Source: Erigeron canadensis (taxonomy: Eukaryota > Streptophyta > Magnoliopsida > Asterales > Asteraceae). Taken from it: 64,000 bases of DNA. The translations under genes and the position numbers were made by a program. The notes beneath the pieces were generated by a model. The model had not been told where the DNA came from and did not search any database. It saw only the letters and a list, made by a program, of their open reading frames with translations. Location of the stretch: positions 34,842,055-34,906,054 of the forward strand of contig NC_057762.1 of assembly GCF_010389155.1 (NCBI RefSeq). The letters are read 5' to 3'. This document shows, piece after piece, positions 23,803-36,013 of the stretch. Numbering within the stretch: the stretch's first letter is position 1; each line of letters starts with the position of its first letter.

Positions 23803-26800
23803 ATGTATCGATTAACCGCCTTTTCGATCTCATCAATATTATTTCTACTTTTTCATTTTATTTTTTATATATCTGCCCTTAAACACGACGATGATGACTC
23901 AGCTCCCAAATTTCTCCGGCCACCAATTTCCGGCAATAACAACCGCCAAACGATGTTTCTACCTCTTTTTCCGTCACCGCCTAACACCTCCCGGATCTCC
24001 GGCGACGTTATATCCCGGCGGTATCTCTCCGGCAGTCACCGTCCAAACGCTCGGATGGCTTTACATGACGATCTTCTTCGCAACGGGTAATAATAAGATC
24101 TAATTTCACTTATATACAAATTAAAAAATGTATTGAATAATTGTAGAAATTTGTATTTGATGTTGTTTTTTGTTTGGTTGAAGGTATTATACGACGAGGC
24201 TGTGGATCGGATCACCGCCGCAGCATTTTGCGCTAATTGTCGATACAGGGAGTACTGTTACTTATGTTCCTTGCTCTACCTGTGAACAATGTGGCAAGCA
24301 TCAGGTATTTTTCGTATTACTATCGATACATATTACTTATGTTCGGTATTTATGATATGCGGTTGTAGAACGTATGAAAATGTTCTAAAGTATAAGTCTT
24401 TGTATGCCAATTTGCGAGCTTTTAGTCGGGGTACTTAGAGGGGATTAAAGGAAAAATAGAATACATTGCGCTTCTGCTTAAACAATCTTTGTAAGTCCCA
24501 ACACATAATATTTTTGTGACGTTTAAGAATGCTTGTGTCGTTTGTTATAGTTGTTTTTATTTTTTTAGCAAAGTATTACTTGCCTGTTTTTCAAATTCGA
24601 ATTGTATGTTAATGGTTTATTGCTTTACGTGTAGTGTAAACAGTTGTGTTTCTGCAGCATGTCACAATTATGTTTGTGCATGCATATGGTTGAACAATTT
24701 GGATGACATTAAAAGTATGAACTTGTTTTATAATGTTACATAAGTCCATAGATTTCATATACTACATTCCAAATACATCCACAGCACATGTCTAATCCAA
24801 AGCGTGAAGACGATGTTAGGATGACCAGTATACAGCACACTATGTCTGGATGTCCGGATGCTGATCAAATTGACCTACTTTTAAGTATATTTTGGTCAAC
24901 GTCTGAGCATGAATGCTCACTGATATTTGACACATATCATATTCTGGGTTAAGTGATGTTTGTGTATCTAAGCTTAATGGTCACTTAGACCATCTTCAGT
25001 GGTCTCATCCTTTAAAATCCCTGGGAATTTTCAAGAAATTGACAACTTAACCATTGAAGTGAATCCGCCGTACTTTGGCATTTGTGGGCAAAAATTCTTA
25101 ACTAACATTGTGTGTAAAGGAAATCCTCAGTGTTTCTCTTTTTGTTTGTATAAGAAATACTTGTTAATAAGACCATCTCCAATGGTTACCGTATCCTTAG
25201 GCATCCTTAGCCGCCATGTCATCTACCACATGATATTCTTACAAATCCTTAAAATTCTTACAAATTATAAAAATCTTTAATTTTATCTCCAACAATACAA
25301 ACATCTTTACATATCCTTACATTTTTCAAATCACCACACATATTTCATTTACAAAAAATAAAAAGTAAGGATGTCTCTGGATGACATCCTTAGCTAAGGA
25401 TATTTACCCGCAAATCTTTGGTTAAGGATTTACTTCAATGGTAATGATATCTTAGGATTTCTAATGATTTATAAAATCTCTACCATTGGAGATGGTCTAA
25501 TATAAGTAATGGGTGGTGAGGTGGAAAAGGTAAGGATATTTGTATGGTTGGAGGTAAAACCGTAAAATTGAGAAATTTTTAAGGATTTGTAAGGATTTCT
25601 AAGTATATGATGTGGCAACCGAAGAATGGCTAAGGATTTACCCACCATTGGAGATAGTCTTAATATCTTTGTAGAAAGCTAGGTAAGTTAGCTTTTTATA
25701 AAATTAGCCAAGTTTTATAAAATATTTCGAAGTCTACAGAGATAATATCAAGAATGGAATGGAAAGAATCGTCCATTTAAGGATGGTTCTCCTCATGCAT
25801 CCATCTTGAAGACCCAATTAAACGATCAGTGGTATAGATTTCTATACTTTGGTGTTAAAAAAAGTTATTGCTTTCTATCTTGAAAAAGCCAACTTGCCGA
25901 TCGTTATTTTGAATTAAAACTTATTTGGCTGGTCAAAAAGCAACTTTCTAAATGGGTTATCATAGGAGTTCATTAGTAGAAGTGGAATGTAGGTTTGGAT
26001 TTCAATAGAGACACATGTATTCTTTTTTCTTTTAAGATATTGAAATGGAAAATGTTACCCAGACATGGTACAGACAAACCACCGTTGGACCTTGTGTCGA
26101 CCATCTACTCCCTGGTGAACTTCTTTATAAAACTTGCTTCTTTGTCTTTTAAAGCACACACACCATTAATATATGAACTCACCTCTTGCATAAACAATTA
26201 CTTACATATTTAAAATCGTTTCCAGTGATCTCTAAGTTCTTATACACTTCCGTACAGAAAGGAGATCATAGATACACAAGATAATCTGTTTGAGAGAAAA
26301 ATAGTAATATTCATTCAAACAAACAGTTGTACTAGCAAGGTATTCTCCCTCGAGGAAAGGAGAAGTAAGTTCTCTTTGGTGGCTTTCTTCTTGAGTGAGA
26401 AGTGTGTTATAATTTCTCTTGGGTGTGGTAAGAGTGTTGGTCTTTGTCTTGAATGAAAAAGTGACAACTTGCTTCCATTGTTAAAAGGTGATTTACCTCT
26501 AAGGAACATTCAAAACAAGTTTTTTTGGAAACTACACTAGTGATTAAAAGTATAGGTTGAAGGCATGGGAGTGGGTTATGGAGGGTTAGTTAACATATAC
26601 ATGAAAATCTATACATCGTTGTGTTTGTGTGGTGATATTACTCAAACTCTTGTCTTTTTACTTATCATATCTACTTATGTTGCAAATCTATATATAATTA
26701 CTGCCCACTTTAGACTAACATTGTATTAACAACTAACCAGTTAAGATTCTCAAAAGGAGGTCATCAATACGACAATACATGAACTGATATGGCTTACAGC

Positions 26801-29796
26801 CATCTTACTTGTATGCAAACATTTTTATTATTAGTAGCATTAACGGGGGTAATCCTTCCAAAAAAAGAAGGTCATCAATAACAAGTAACTGTTCCCATCC
26901 TTTTCTTTATAGTTGAACCTGCAGTGTCCATTCACGTTGTCATCACAAAAAAAAGATACTTTCTGGGCAAATGTAATAAGCAGCATTGCTTCAGTTAATT
27001 ATATGATCAGTTACTTCTGCTGCTTTATGATGCTGTATATGTTTTTTCTGTGGGTAACACCTTATGGTTGTTTGAACTATATGTCCATATGTTATTTGAT
27101 GAGAGACTAAATCAGTGTCTGTCTTGCTTTGTGAGAGTCGAATGCATATTACATAGCATATCCTGGACTCTGTTATTTACTTTCTTAAGAGTTAACTGGT
27201 TTCATTGATTTGTCAGGATCCAAAGTTCGATCCAGAGGTATCCAGTTCCTACAAGCCTGTTAAATGCAACGTAGATTGCACCTGTGATAATAACAGGGGG
27301 CAATGCATCTATGAAAGGCAGTATGCTGAAATGAGTTCTAGCAGTGGTGTCCTTGGTGAGGACATAATATCTTTTGGCAACCAAAGTGATCTTCGACCTC
27401 AACGTGCTGTTTTTGGCTGTGAAAATAGAGAAACGGGTGATCTTTACAGTCAGCATGCTGATGGAATAATGGGTTTGGGCCGTGGTGATCTGAGTATAGT
27501 TGATCAACTTGTTGATGGAGGTGTCATAAGTGATTCTTTTTCTTTGTGCTATGGTGGAATGGATGTTGGTGGTGGTGCGATGGTCCTTGGTGGGATTTCT
27601 CCCCCTGCAGAAATGGTGTATTCTTATTCGGACCCTGTGCGCAGGTATGTTTTGTATCTAACTCTCTTATAGATACAAAAATTCAGTGTTTTTCTAACAA
27701 AATACATTTGGTACATCTCACGCATTTACTCTAGTCTCGGGATGGCAACAGCCCATATTACAATATTGAGTTGAAGGAATTGCACGTTGCTGGGAAGCGG
27801 TTGCCATTAAATCCGAGCGTCTTTGATGGAAAGCATGGAACAGTTCTAGACAGTGGTACAACTTATGCCTACCTGCCTGAAGCAGCTTTTATGGCATTTA
27901 AGCATGCTGTAAGATTATTTTCTTAATCCTCTATCTTGTGTTTCCTCGTGCTAGGCTGAAGTCATTTCACATGATCAAACCAAAACATTAGTATTAAATA
28001 TTCAGTTTATTACTTTATTAGAAGGGAGGCATTGATTGTCCTAATGCTGCATGCAGATCATGAAAGAACTCAACGATGTTCACCAGATTGATGGTCCTGA
28101 TCCAAGTTATCATGACATTTGCTTTGCAGGAGCTGGAAGGTATGAGTCATATTTATTACCAGCAATCCAGATATCAATTATTGTTCACAAATAGAAAACT
28201 AGTGTAAATTTTAATCTCTTTTTTTCAGTGATGTTTCACAACTCATGAAAACATTCCCATCTGTTGAAATGGTCTTTGGGAAGGGACAAAAGCTGCTTCT
28301 CTCCCCGGAGAACTACTTGTTCAGGGTAAGCATTTATTAGCAATATCATGAACTTCTGTCTTTCAGTAATCATGTTTTATATAGCTCTGAAACCTTTTCC
28401 TTTTGTAATGCGGAGCATTTCCTGAAACTGATTTTCCCCCCATTGTTTTTATATGTAAAGCACTCGAGGGTTAGTGGAGCTTATTGCCTTGGGATTTTTC
28501 AGAATGGAAAGGACCCAACTACTCTTTTAGGAGGTTAGATTTCGTGTTACTATCTATTTTTCTTTTTAGTTTTTTAAATTCGATGTATATCCGGTTCATT
28601 GATAATGTTTTATAATTCGTAATTCGCTTTAGGCATCATTGTGCGCAATACTTTTGTTATGTATGACCGTGAGCACAAGAAAATTGGATTCTGGAAAACC
28701 AACTGTTCTGATATATGGGAAAGGCTTCATGTTTCTGGTGCACCGCCCCCTCAAGTACCTTCTTCACCAAAGGGATCAAGTTCTATTGCTAATATCTCTC
28801 CTTCTTTGCCGCCAACCATCCCCCCACAGTATATTCCTCCAGGTAACATGAGTTGTTATCTTAGTGTGCTATATGCCTATATGTCTTTAATTTTGTACTT
28901 GTATTTCAAATTGTACTGTGTGCATATGTTATGTTGTTGCAGGAGAAACAGAAATTGGAAGTATCACATTTTATATGTCCGTGATTCTTAATGACTCTAA
29001 TGAGAAGTCTCAATTCACAGAACTTTCTCGCCTAATTGCCCAGGAGTTGCATGTTAATAATTCACAGGTAGTATCAGCACTCAAGTAACAATAAGCCTAT
29101 TCTATGCTGTCACTTTTGGATTTCTGATGGTTAAAATTGTTAGATTTAAGACTTTATATTCTTCAATTTTCACTGTCCAATCATCAACTACTTTATATTG
29201 CATAGGAATAACCATTTTGAACATTTTTTTAGGTTCACTTATTGAACTATACTTCTAAAGGAAAGGATTACCTTACAAGATGGTCTATCACTCCACCAAA
29301 GTCTGCTGACTCTATGTCTAAATCAACTGCGCTGGTAAGTATTCGATATATCCATGGGTTTCTCCAATTATGGTTTTGGGCTTAGCATTCATCATATTTG
29401 GTGCAGAGGATTATTTCCCGGATAGCTGATGGTGGTATACACCTTCCCAAGTCCTATGGGCGATATAGATTATCCAACTGGAATGTTCAGCCCCCGCCAA
29501 AAAGGTACATCAGTAAATCAACGTCTCACTATTATTTTTGGCATTATGCAGATATGAAAACAATTGTACCCATGTTTTGTACCATTAAAATTCCCTCCAC
29601 TGAAGTTTTGAACATAATATACAGAAACTGGTGGCAAAAGAGTTACATGGTTGCGGTGGTATTATCATTTGCAGCATTAGCAGTTTCACTATCAGGTGTG
29701 GGAACTTGGTGGTTTTGGAGACGGATGCAACAGTCTTCTTTACAATACAAGCCAGTAGATTCGGTTGTACCTGAGCAAGAACTTCAGCCATTGTAA
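23803..29796 (+). CDS. membrane-anchored pepsin-type aspartic protease, 12 exons, 649 aa
   Basis: Coding exons: 23803-24086, 24184-24304, 27217-27644, 27752-27908, 28057-28139, 28229-28325, 28461-28533, 28633-28842, 28943-29067, 29233-29334, 29407-29504 and 29625-29796. All introns are GT-AG and the joined frame stays open for 649 residues. An N-terminal hydrophobic signal peptide is followed by a pro-region and the pepsin fold, with catalytic motifs DTGS (D115) and DSGT (D311). A cysteine-rich insert (CSTCEQCGKH, then CNVDCTCDNNRGQC) is typical of plant atypical aspartic proteases. After the enzyme domain come a Pro/Ser linker, a further C-terminal domain and one membrane segment (about 600-623) ending in WWFWRRMQ. 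It resembles the Arabidopsis At3g50050 group. It is probably type I in the secretory pathway or plasma membrane. Its substrate is unknown. Confidence 0.92.
24305..24987 (+). other. first part of aspartic protease intron 2
   Basis: Intron sequence without supported features. Open frames here have no family resemblance. Confidence 0.5.
24988..25660. mobile_element. MITE in protease intron 2, interrupted by a relative
   Basis: The left end reads AGACCATCTTCAGTGG and the right end CCATTGGAGATAGTCT, an inverted pair. The same family sits inside it at 25170-25498, splitting it into halves of about 180 and 160 bases. Confidence 0.6.
25170..25498. mobile_element. MITE nested in another copy of its own family
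   Basis: The termini are perfect 17-bp inverted repeats, AGACCATCTCCAATGGT and ACCATTGGAGATGGTCT, flanked by aata on each side. The interior shares AAATCCTTA repeats with the outer copy. Its better-matched ends make it the younger insertion. Confidence 0.7.
25661..27216 (+). other. remainder of aspartic protease intron 2
   Basis: No coding content. 26220-26560 resembles regulatory or LTR-like sequence in composition, but I see no ends to support an element. Confidence 0.4.
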
Positions 29797-30475
29797 TCGT
29801 ATGGTGACAAGTTTCTGGTCATGACATATCGAGCTGTTGTGATGGGTGGATGAATGTGTGTACGGCAACCATGCCATCAACCTGATGTAATTTTGTCTGG
29901 TGAAAATGAAACTTGCATATTCAAAATCTTAAATGCTTTGTTTATAAAGGGAGAAGCTCACATCTTAAGGTAGTGGTATGAGACATATATTTTAACTTGG
30001 TTGTGGGTATATGTACAACATTTCAGGCCCAAACTATAAGCAAAACATTGGTCCTATTGTCAATATTCATAGGTTTTTTGTCAACAGAAATTTTCAATTG
30101 ATTGATGTTTTTTGTTGATGTTGATTATGCTTAGCTCTAAAGGATCAAATGTTCAATTTAGAATAGGCTGTTAGCAAGTAGTATTTTTTCCTGGGCTAAT
30201 CGTGCTCGACTTTTAACTGATTAAGTTCACAAAATATATATATTTATGTAAGATTAATATTCATGATACGAAATGTCTTCAATTTCTGGATTGAGTGCAA
30301 GTAATTCATAAAAATTTATTCATTCAAAGAAATTCATATATGTTTAGACCGATAGAAAACAACTGATTCATAAAAAAAATTAGACATTTCTAATTAATTA
30401 ACCTTGTAAAAGATGCATTAAATCAAACAAAGTTATTCTTAGTGTTCTTGATCATTATTTCATGGTCGATATCTA
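29797..30475. other. region between the convergent protease and GASA genes
   Basis: It holds the 3' untranslated parts of two converging genes. No further gene. Confidence 0.4.
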
Positions 30476-30822
30476 TCAAGGACAATGTGCCTTGTCAATG
30501 TATGGAGTGGTGGAAGGCACACATCGGTTGCATTTGAGGCAGTACTCTAGGCATTTGTCTCTTCGTCCTGTGCTCGAACACTTCAATTCACACTTCTTTT
30601 TGCAACCAAATCCACCTGTATATATTCACCGGCCATAATATCGTTAATCAATGTCACTAATCATTAATTAATTAGAGCATAACACATAAATTAATTGCTT
30701 GTATAGCATAAACCTGAAATTGAAGCAAAGGCTCGGTTTGGAGAAGCTGGAACGCCGGCTTCCACGAGGTATGGGGTGAGGAAAAGAGCAAGGATGATTA
30801 GAACTGCAAGTTGAAGCTTCAT
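30476..30822 (-). CDS. GASA/snakin-like cysteine-rich peptide, 8-Cys variant, 82 aa
   Basis: Exons 30714-30822 and 30476-30615 (minus) join through a GT-AG intron to an open frame of 82 residues. Residues 1-22 form a signal peptide ending near VEAG. The mature part keeps the GASA spacing C-x3-C-x3-C-x8-C-x3-C and ends in CP, but the middle is shortened. The usual GICCEKCxC block is replaced by CLKCNRC, and about a dozen residues before the last cysteine, including the CPCYRD block, are missing. This leaves 8 cysteines instead of 12. Family members are secreted or wall peptides in growth control and defence. Splice sites, signal peptide and stop are intact, so I read it as a gene, though a decaying one is possible. 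A relative lies at 33.3 kb on the same strand. Confidence 0.72.
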
Positions 30823-30893
30823 TTTCTTCAAAGTTAATTAGCAATGTACGTTGGATATTGATTTGATGGTGTGGTAGCATAGTTAAGATCTAG

Positions 30894-30906
30894 TGTATAT
30901 ATAAAG
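30894..30906 (-). promoter_or_regulatory. probable TATA box of the 8-Cys GASA gene
   Basis: Minus-strand CTTTATATATAC lies about 75 bases before the ATG at 30822, a normal plant spacing. Confidence 0.45.
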
Positions 30907-32109
30907 TAGCAATGTAGCAGCGTAATTTGCATGTATTATTATCACCTTAATTTTCAGGTGATATGCCAGTAGTACTTATTATTTGAAAATGTAAAATTAG
31001 TTCAACGGTAATCATCAAGTTTATATTTAAGATATCATGGGTGAGAAAAAAACGCATGAATGTACATGTTTATATGTAACTAAATTTCTACTTTTTATAT
31101 TTCGATTGTTTTTGTAAGTAAATTGTTTTTTTAAGGTCATTATATTACTCCTTTTATTTACTGACAAAGGTAACATTTAGTTTACAACTATAAAATGAAT
31201 ACTGATCAATTTGAAACAAACAAGATAGTCATTAATCAATTTGAAACAAATAAAAAGGAAAAACACTTTCAAGTGTGACGGTTTACGGTAGTGCTTTACG
31301 ATGATCGATTTATAATTATACCCTCATACCCCTTTATTTTGTTTCATGCGATCCATTTTATTGTCATAAATTACGATTATCGATCCTTCCGTTAAGAACA
31401 CAAAAATTAACTGCTTTTTTAAACAATTTGCCTTTTTTTCTAATCCAAATAACAACTATTAGAAAAATATTTATTTGAAAACTAAAAGTTATATGAAAAC
31501 TAGAAAACGGATGAAAACACACTGTGATTTAAACTTAACAAAAAACACATTATGTTAGCTTCAGATCAATGTGTGTTTTTGATAGCGCGTGAAAACCAAA
31601 AAACTGATCAAACACACTGTGATTTGAAACTTAACACAATGTGTTTTTGTTAACAGTGTATTTTAGTCAGTTTTCTAGTTTTCACGAAAATTTTTGTTTT
31701 CAAATGATTACAACCCCTATTTATTATTATTTCTATGCATTAACGTTAACATATATCTTATGATTATCATCTTTGATCTTTCATCTAGGTACCATTAAAT
31801 AAAATAGCTAGCTTAGGTTAGGAGTCAAGATTAGCAAGAGGGAGGTGTATTGATGTATTGATGTATACAATATACAACAATGAAACTCAATTATATGACT
31901 ACATGAGAAGTGAGCTATAATAAAGGTAACATGTGAACCATTCTACTGCTTTCCACCCATAGGTAGAGAGTAGAGACCGCTTCCTGACAATGTATTCATG
32001 TACGTAAATATATTATCGTATCTCACGATTCACGAACCTTCTTAAATTTATGTTTGGTTACCATTAGTCAATTAATTACAACGAATAGTCAAAGATATTA
32101 ATTTTATTT
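30907..32109. other. intergenic, no gene seen
   Basis: 31440-31700 holds loosely inverted copies of GAAAACTAGAAAAC and CACACTGTGATTT motifs, perhaps an old foldback element. Otherwise AT-rich with no gene. Confidence 0.4.
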
Positions 32110-32398
32110 ATTTTTTGAAAGGTATAGATCATTTGCTCGCAACGGGAGATCTATCTTACGTTGTCTTAACCGGATCCGTGGCTAGAGAGTCTCTCACCCT
32201 CAATACCTAGTAGGAGGAGAAACCCCCAACTAAACCACCCAAAAGTAAGACATTTAATTGGGATAAAACTTTGCCCCCTCTGTAGTACTCAATCCTGCTC
32301 CACTTGAAGACTTTATTTGTAAAATATCTTAAAATGTCCTATCATGTCTCGAACTCGAGACCTACAGCATGAAAAGTTGGTGCTCAACCAAAGGGAAA
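32110..32398 (-). mobile_element. SINE-like repeat
   Basis: On the minus strand the head has TGGTTGAGCACC (A-box-like) and GAGTTCGAGAC (B-box-like), then a conserved body, and ends A-rich near 32110. The body recurs in the opposite direction at about 47440-47625, including the shared block TTTGCTCGCAAC and ACCCTCAATACCTAGTA. Confidence 0.55.
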
Positions 32399-33301
32399 TA
32401 CAAATAGTCAAAGATATTATTATGAGAATCACTATGTGTTACTCTTGTCAAATAATCTTTTAACTATTTTTCTGAAAAACAAAAATAACAAGTTGTCATC
32501 TTATGAGTCTACGTACTTCCAATGTCGTATATATACTCCCGCATCTGTTAACGAATAGTAAGATACTCATCTTGATCACAACATTACAATTGGCGTTACG
32601 TTGTGCACAATCATTTAGTTTTTCTCTTCTTATAATTTATTTTAACATCGTGTCTTAATTCATTAGTTTCACCACAAGCCTAATTAGGATTCTAGAATAA
32701 TGTTCCATATATATTATAGAAATTAAAAAGTAGTATATCATGTGCATGCATGTACACGAAAAATGCCATTTAGCGACTTGATTTGCTACATATTTGAAGC
32801 TAGCGACACATATAGCGATATCAAGTATGAAGTCTTTAGAAAAAAGTCGCAGATGTAATTTTTACAGTTAGTAGATCATTTTTTTACAATTGGTTATTTT
32901 TGACTTGTACGTCTGGTTAATTTTTGAAATAGCGTTTGTACATTTGGCTACTCCAATCATTTTATCTTACAAGATAATACTACTAGAAAATAATCATCAT
33001 ACACTATATGTGACACGTATAGTATAAAGCTAACAAGGGTTTAAATTCCCTTTTACCAAAAAAAAAAAACAAAACACGTATAGTATATAGAAACTGCATA
33101 TAATGAATCCTCAATTTCGAAATTTAATTAATACACAATAATTTCCTCCTAAGCGGAAGAAATTTATTCACCCAAACTCCTAATTAATTACTAATCGATC
33201 AACAAATAATAAACAGTGGGGAAATATAATTGATAATTGAACAAAAGCAATATATAGCACTATGGAGCGAGATACTTTGATTCAATCAATCTAGCTCTTT
33301 T
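32399..33301. other. intergenic, no gene seen
   Basis: No coding content recognised. The last 60 bases are probably 3' UTR of the GASA gene. Confidence 0.45.
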
Positions 33302-33712
33302 TTACGGGCATTTGTCTCGTCCTTTTGGGTTCTTCATGTCGCGGTAGCAAGGGTATTGCGCTTTACTTTCATAGGGACCCGTAGGAACAATGCCCTTGCA
33401 TTTTCCGCAACATATTCCACAATACTTTAAGCACCTGTCTTTCCATCCAGATCTCGAGCATCTCAAATTGCACTTCTTATCGCACCCAAATGTACCTACA
33501 TTAATAATAATGCATCATAATATTCATTATCCACTATTTGTCTAAACAATCAAAAACAAACCATTATTGTAAAGTAATGACTTAAAAGACAAGCTAGTCG
33601 ATCGATCAGGGAAATTACTTGGAGCTGGGACTGGGGCGCCGGTTGGAGAAATCGCGTTGGTGGATATGAAAAGAAGAGCAAGGATTAGTAGAGTCGCAAA
33701 TGTGAGCTTCAT
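33302..33712 (-). CDS. GASA: GASA/snakin-family peptide, 10-Cys variant, 95 aa
   Basis: Exons 33619-33712 and 33302-33495 (minus) give a 95-residue precursor. A signal peptide of about 20 residues is followed by a short Pro-rich spacer and a C-terminal GASA domain of about 60 residues with [24 protein letters not shown] and final KCP. The domain has 10 cysteines, not 12. The CxC after the CC pair reads CKG, and the CPC before YRD reads YPC. In snakin-1, as I recall it, those two cysteines (35 and 47) bond to each other, so a whole disulfide appears to be lost. Family members are secreted and hormone-responsive, with growth or antimicrobial roles. A gibberellin response is not shown here. Confidence 0.88.
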
Positions 33713-33784
33713 TTTTTAGTTCAAATTAGCAAATAAGAAAAGAAATCAAGTGAGTGTGTTAAAAGAGTAGTAGTGCATATATTG

Positions 33785-33794
33785 CTATTTATAG
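33785..33794 (-). promoter_or_regulatory. probable TATA box of the 10-Cys GASA gene
   Basis: Minus-strand CTATAAATAG lies about 75 bases before the ATG at 33712, a near-consensus TATA box at normal distance. Confidence 0.6.
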
Positions 33795-33969
33795 TTGGAG
33801 TAAGCCGCGTTGGTCATGTGGTGTGTCATACCTTTCCCTAGTAAACTCTCAAATTCAAATGTACCTATTAATTGTCAAACATTTTCTTACATTGATGTCG
33901 GTGCTATTCTTAGACTGAATTTTGGACGCATATGAATCTCAACCTTTTTGTGTATGCATATCAATTCTA

Positions 33970-34121
33970 TTTTATTTTACAAAGTAGTAACTAGCTAGTT
34001 AGTTGACTTAGTCGTGTCACTTGTCATCTTAAATTAAAACAATATTTTTATTTTACAAAGTAGTAACTAGCTAGTTAGTTGACTTAGTCGTGTCACTTGT
34101 CATCTTAAATTAAAACAATAT
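33970..34121. repeat. perfect 76-bp tandem duplication
   Basis: 33970-34045 is repeated at 34046-34121, apparently without change. The unit includes TAACTAGCTAGTTAG. It lies upstream of the GASA gene at 33.7 kb. Confidence 0.85.
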
Positions 34122-34249
34122 ATAATATAGTTATTGATTTTCTTAATCGGGTGTTATTGTTCTCTAAATGAAACATGTTAATCTCTCATTTGATATATTC
34201 CATCAACAAATTAACGTATATGAATTACATGATTATATCTGGCATATTA

Positions 34250-34460
34250 TAAAGCAAATCTACTTTTAATTTTCAACATTAAACTCAAAATTTTATTATT
34301 GATTTTAAATTTCAACCATATATACATGTTAATGCATGATTCCATACATCATAACCACATTAAATCAATAACTTTCACGGCTCACCGGTGTCATCGCCAC
34401 CATCGCTGCTACCGCCACTAACTCCATCACCGCCGCAACGCGCGAGTACTTTTCTCTCAT
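34250..34460 (+). mobile_element. Helitron-like element, short
   Basis: It starts with a CATATTATAAAGCAAATCT-type 5' end, has CCACCATCGCTGCTACCGCC-like repeats, and ends in CCGCCGCAACGCGCGAGTA. The end types match other members of the family in this window. Confidence 0.45.
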
Positions 34461-35805
34461 AATAATTAAATGACCAAAAATTTTCAGTTATATTAAAAAA
34501 GGGGTAAATGATGAATTTCTATTGATCAAGATATATATTCAAGGGGAAAATCTAATTAAGGCGTTGATACACGTACGCATCAGTATTTTGTTGTCGTTTC
34601 TTACAAATTTTTTGTAATAATCATCAAAAGATGTTTATCAAGTGAGATTTAATATAAGGTTTCTTTAGAGAAATTAATTATTGGAAATGTCCCTAGTACT
34701 CGAGCTATATATTGTAAATATGATTTTTATATATACATCCACATCCGTCGAGTCTTGCGTATTGTATTGTGTCGTTTGTAATTATATGTCGTAAACTCGT
34801 AATTAAATTAGCAGATGGGCGAAAACTGAAAAAGCAACAAATTAAGCAAATAGACAACCATGAGAAGATGCATTTCGTAATTACTATACCGATCAAATAT
34901 AAATTTTTACGAGTAATACTTTGTCTCGAGTTTTGATATATATGCATGTGTTTGAATTACTCGAATTATAGTGATTGATATTAGCTAACTTATGAAAAAC
35001 AAACGTATAGCAAAATCTTTATAAACATTATACTGTATTTGATATCATGTTTTTGTTATACGCAAAGACAGGTCGTATCCAGGTTGGATCCTCCAAGGAT
35101 TTCATTCCCTACCACTAACGCGTTTTTGTACTATGGCTAGCTAGCAAGTTTTATTCCTATATATAATAACACAATACTCTTGCAGACTTGCAGTAAAAAG
35201 TGGAGTAAAAGTAATTAGTTATAGATCTATGCATACATTGATTTTGGTGAGTCAACCATTATTTGATATGATACATTTGCAAAAAGGTACATGCATTTCC
35301 TAGTGCACGTACAACCAAATTAATGGTTTCCTCCATATGTGATGATAAGGTTGGTGTGATTTATATTATTCCATTGAATATGATTAATGCCATGTTGGCC
35401 TTGTTCACTCTTCAAACAGACAAATGGAAATATGCATGCAACTTCCTTTATGGTTACTACACTAGCTAATAGCTCCCCCTTATGAGTTAATATACAAATA
35501 TCCAATGACAGGATATATATCCAATATTCCAATATAGGAAATACGAGTAATTCAGTATGTCCTATAAAGAAAACTTTCGATAAGTTAATATATTTTTTTA
35601 GTTCATATAAAGGTTATTGTCATCGAGCTATCGTCAGGTATTAACTAAAATCCCTAACAGAATTCGACATTATTAGAAGGAACACCGAATTTTGTTAAGT
35701 GTGTTAATTAAGTTTATAAATATTCGAAATCATATAAATTGTATATATGGAGTTTATTTTAGAAGGAACTCCGAATTTTGTTAAGTGTCAGCTCAAGTTT
35801 TTTGA
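34461..35805. other. intergenic, no gene seen
   Basis: No supported coding sequence. A hAT-type left-end relative begins near 35811. Confidence 0.45.
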
Positions 35806-36013
35806 TATATAGCCTTAAATGAGATCAATTTTGAGGGCCTAGTTTCTTTAGCAAATAAAGTAATGTAAACAAAGAAAACAAGATGTAAATAAAAGGTACC
35901 TGCTATTGTGAAGGTCCAAATCCACTAAGGCCTATCACTAAGGGGTCGTCGACCCCTTCATCGACACCTCTTCCACCGTTGAAGCCTTAGGGAGCATCTC
36001 GTCGATGGCTGTC

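Noticed and set aside
27731..27751. Earlier acceptor (CTCTAG at 27734) for protease exon 4
   Set aside because: It puts exon 4 in the wrong frame. The acceptor at 27751 gives the family-typical RSPYYNI join.
31440..31700. Inverted GAAAACTAG/CACACTGTG motifs as a defined MITE
   Set aside because: The arms are loose and no ends or duplications could be placed.
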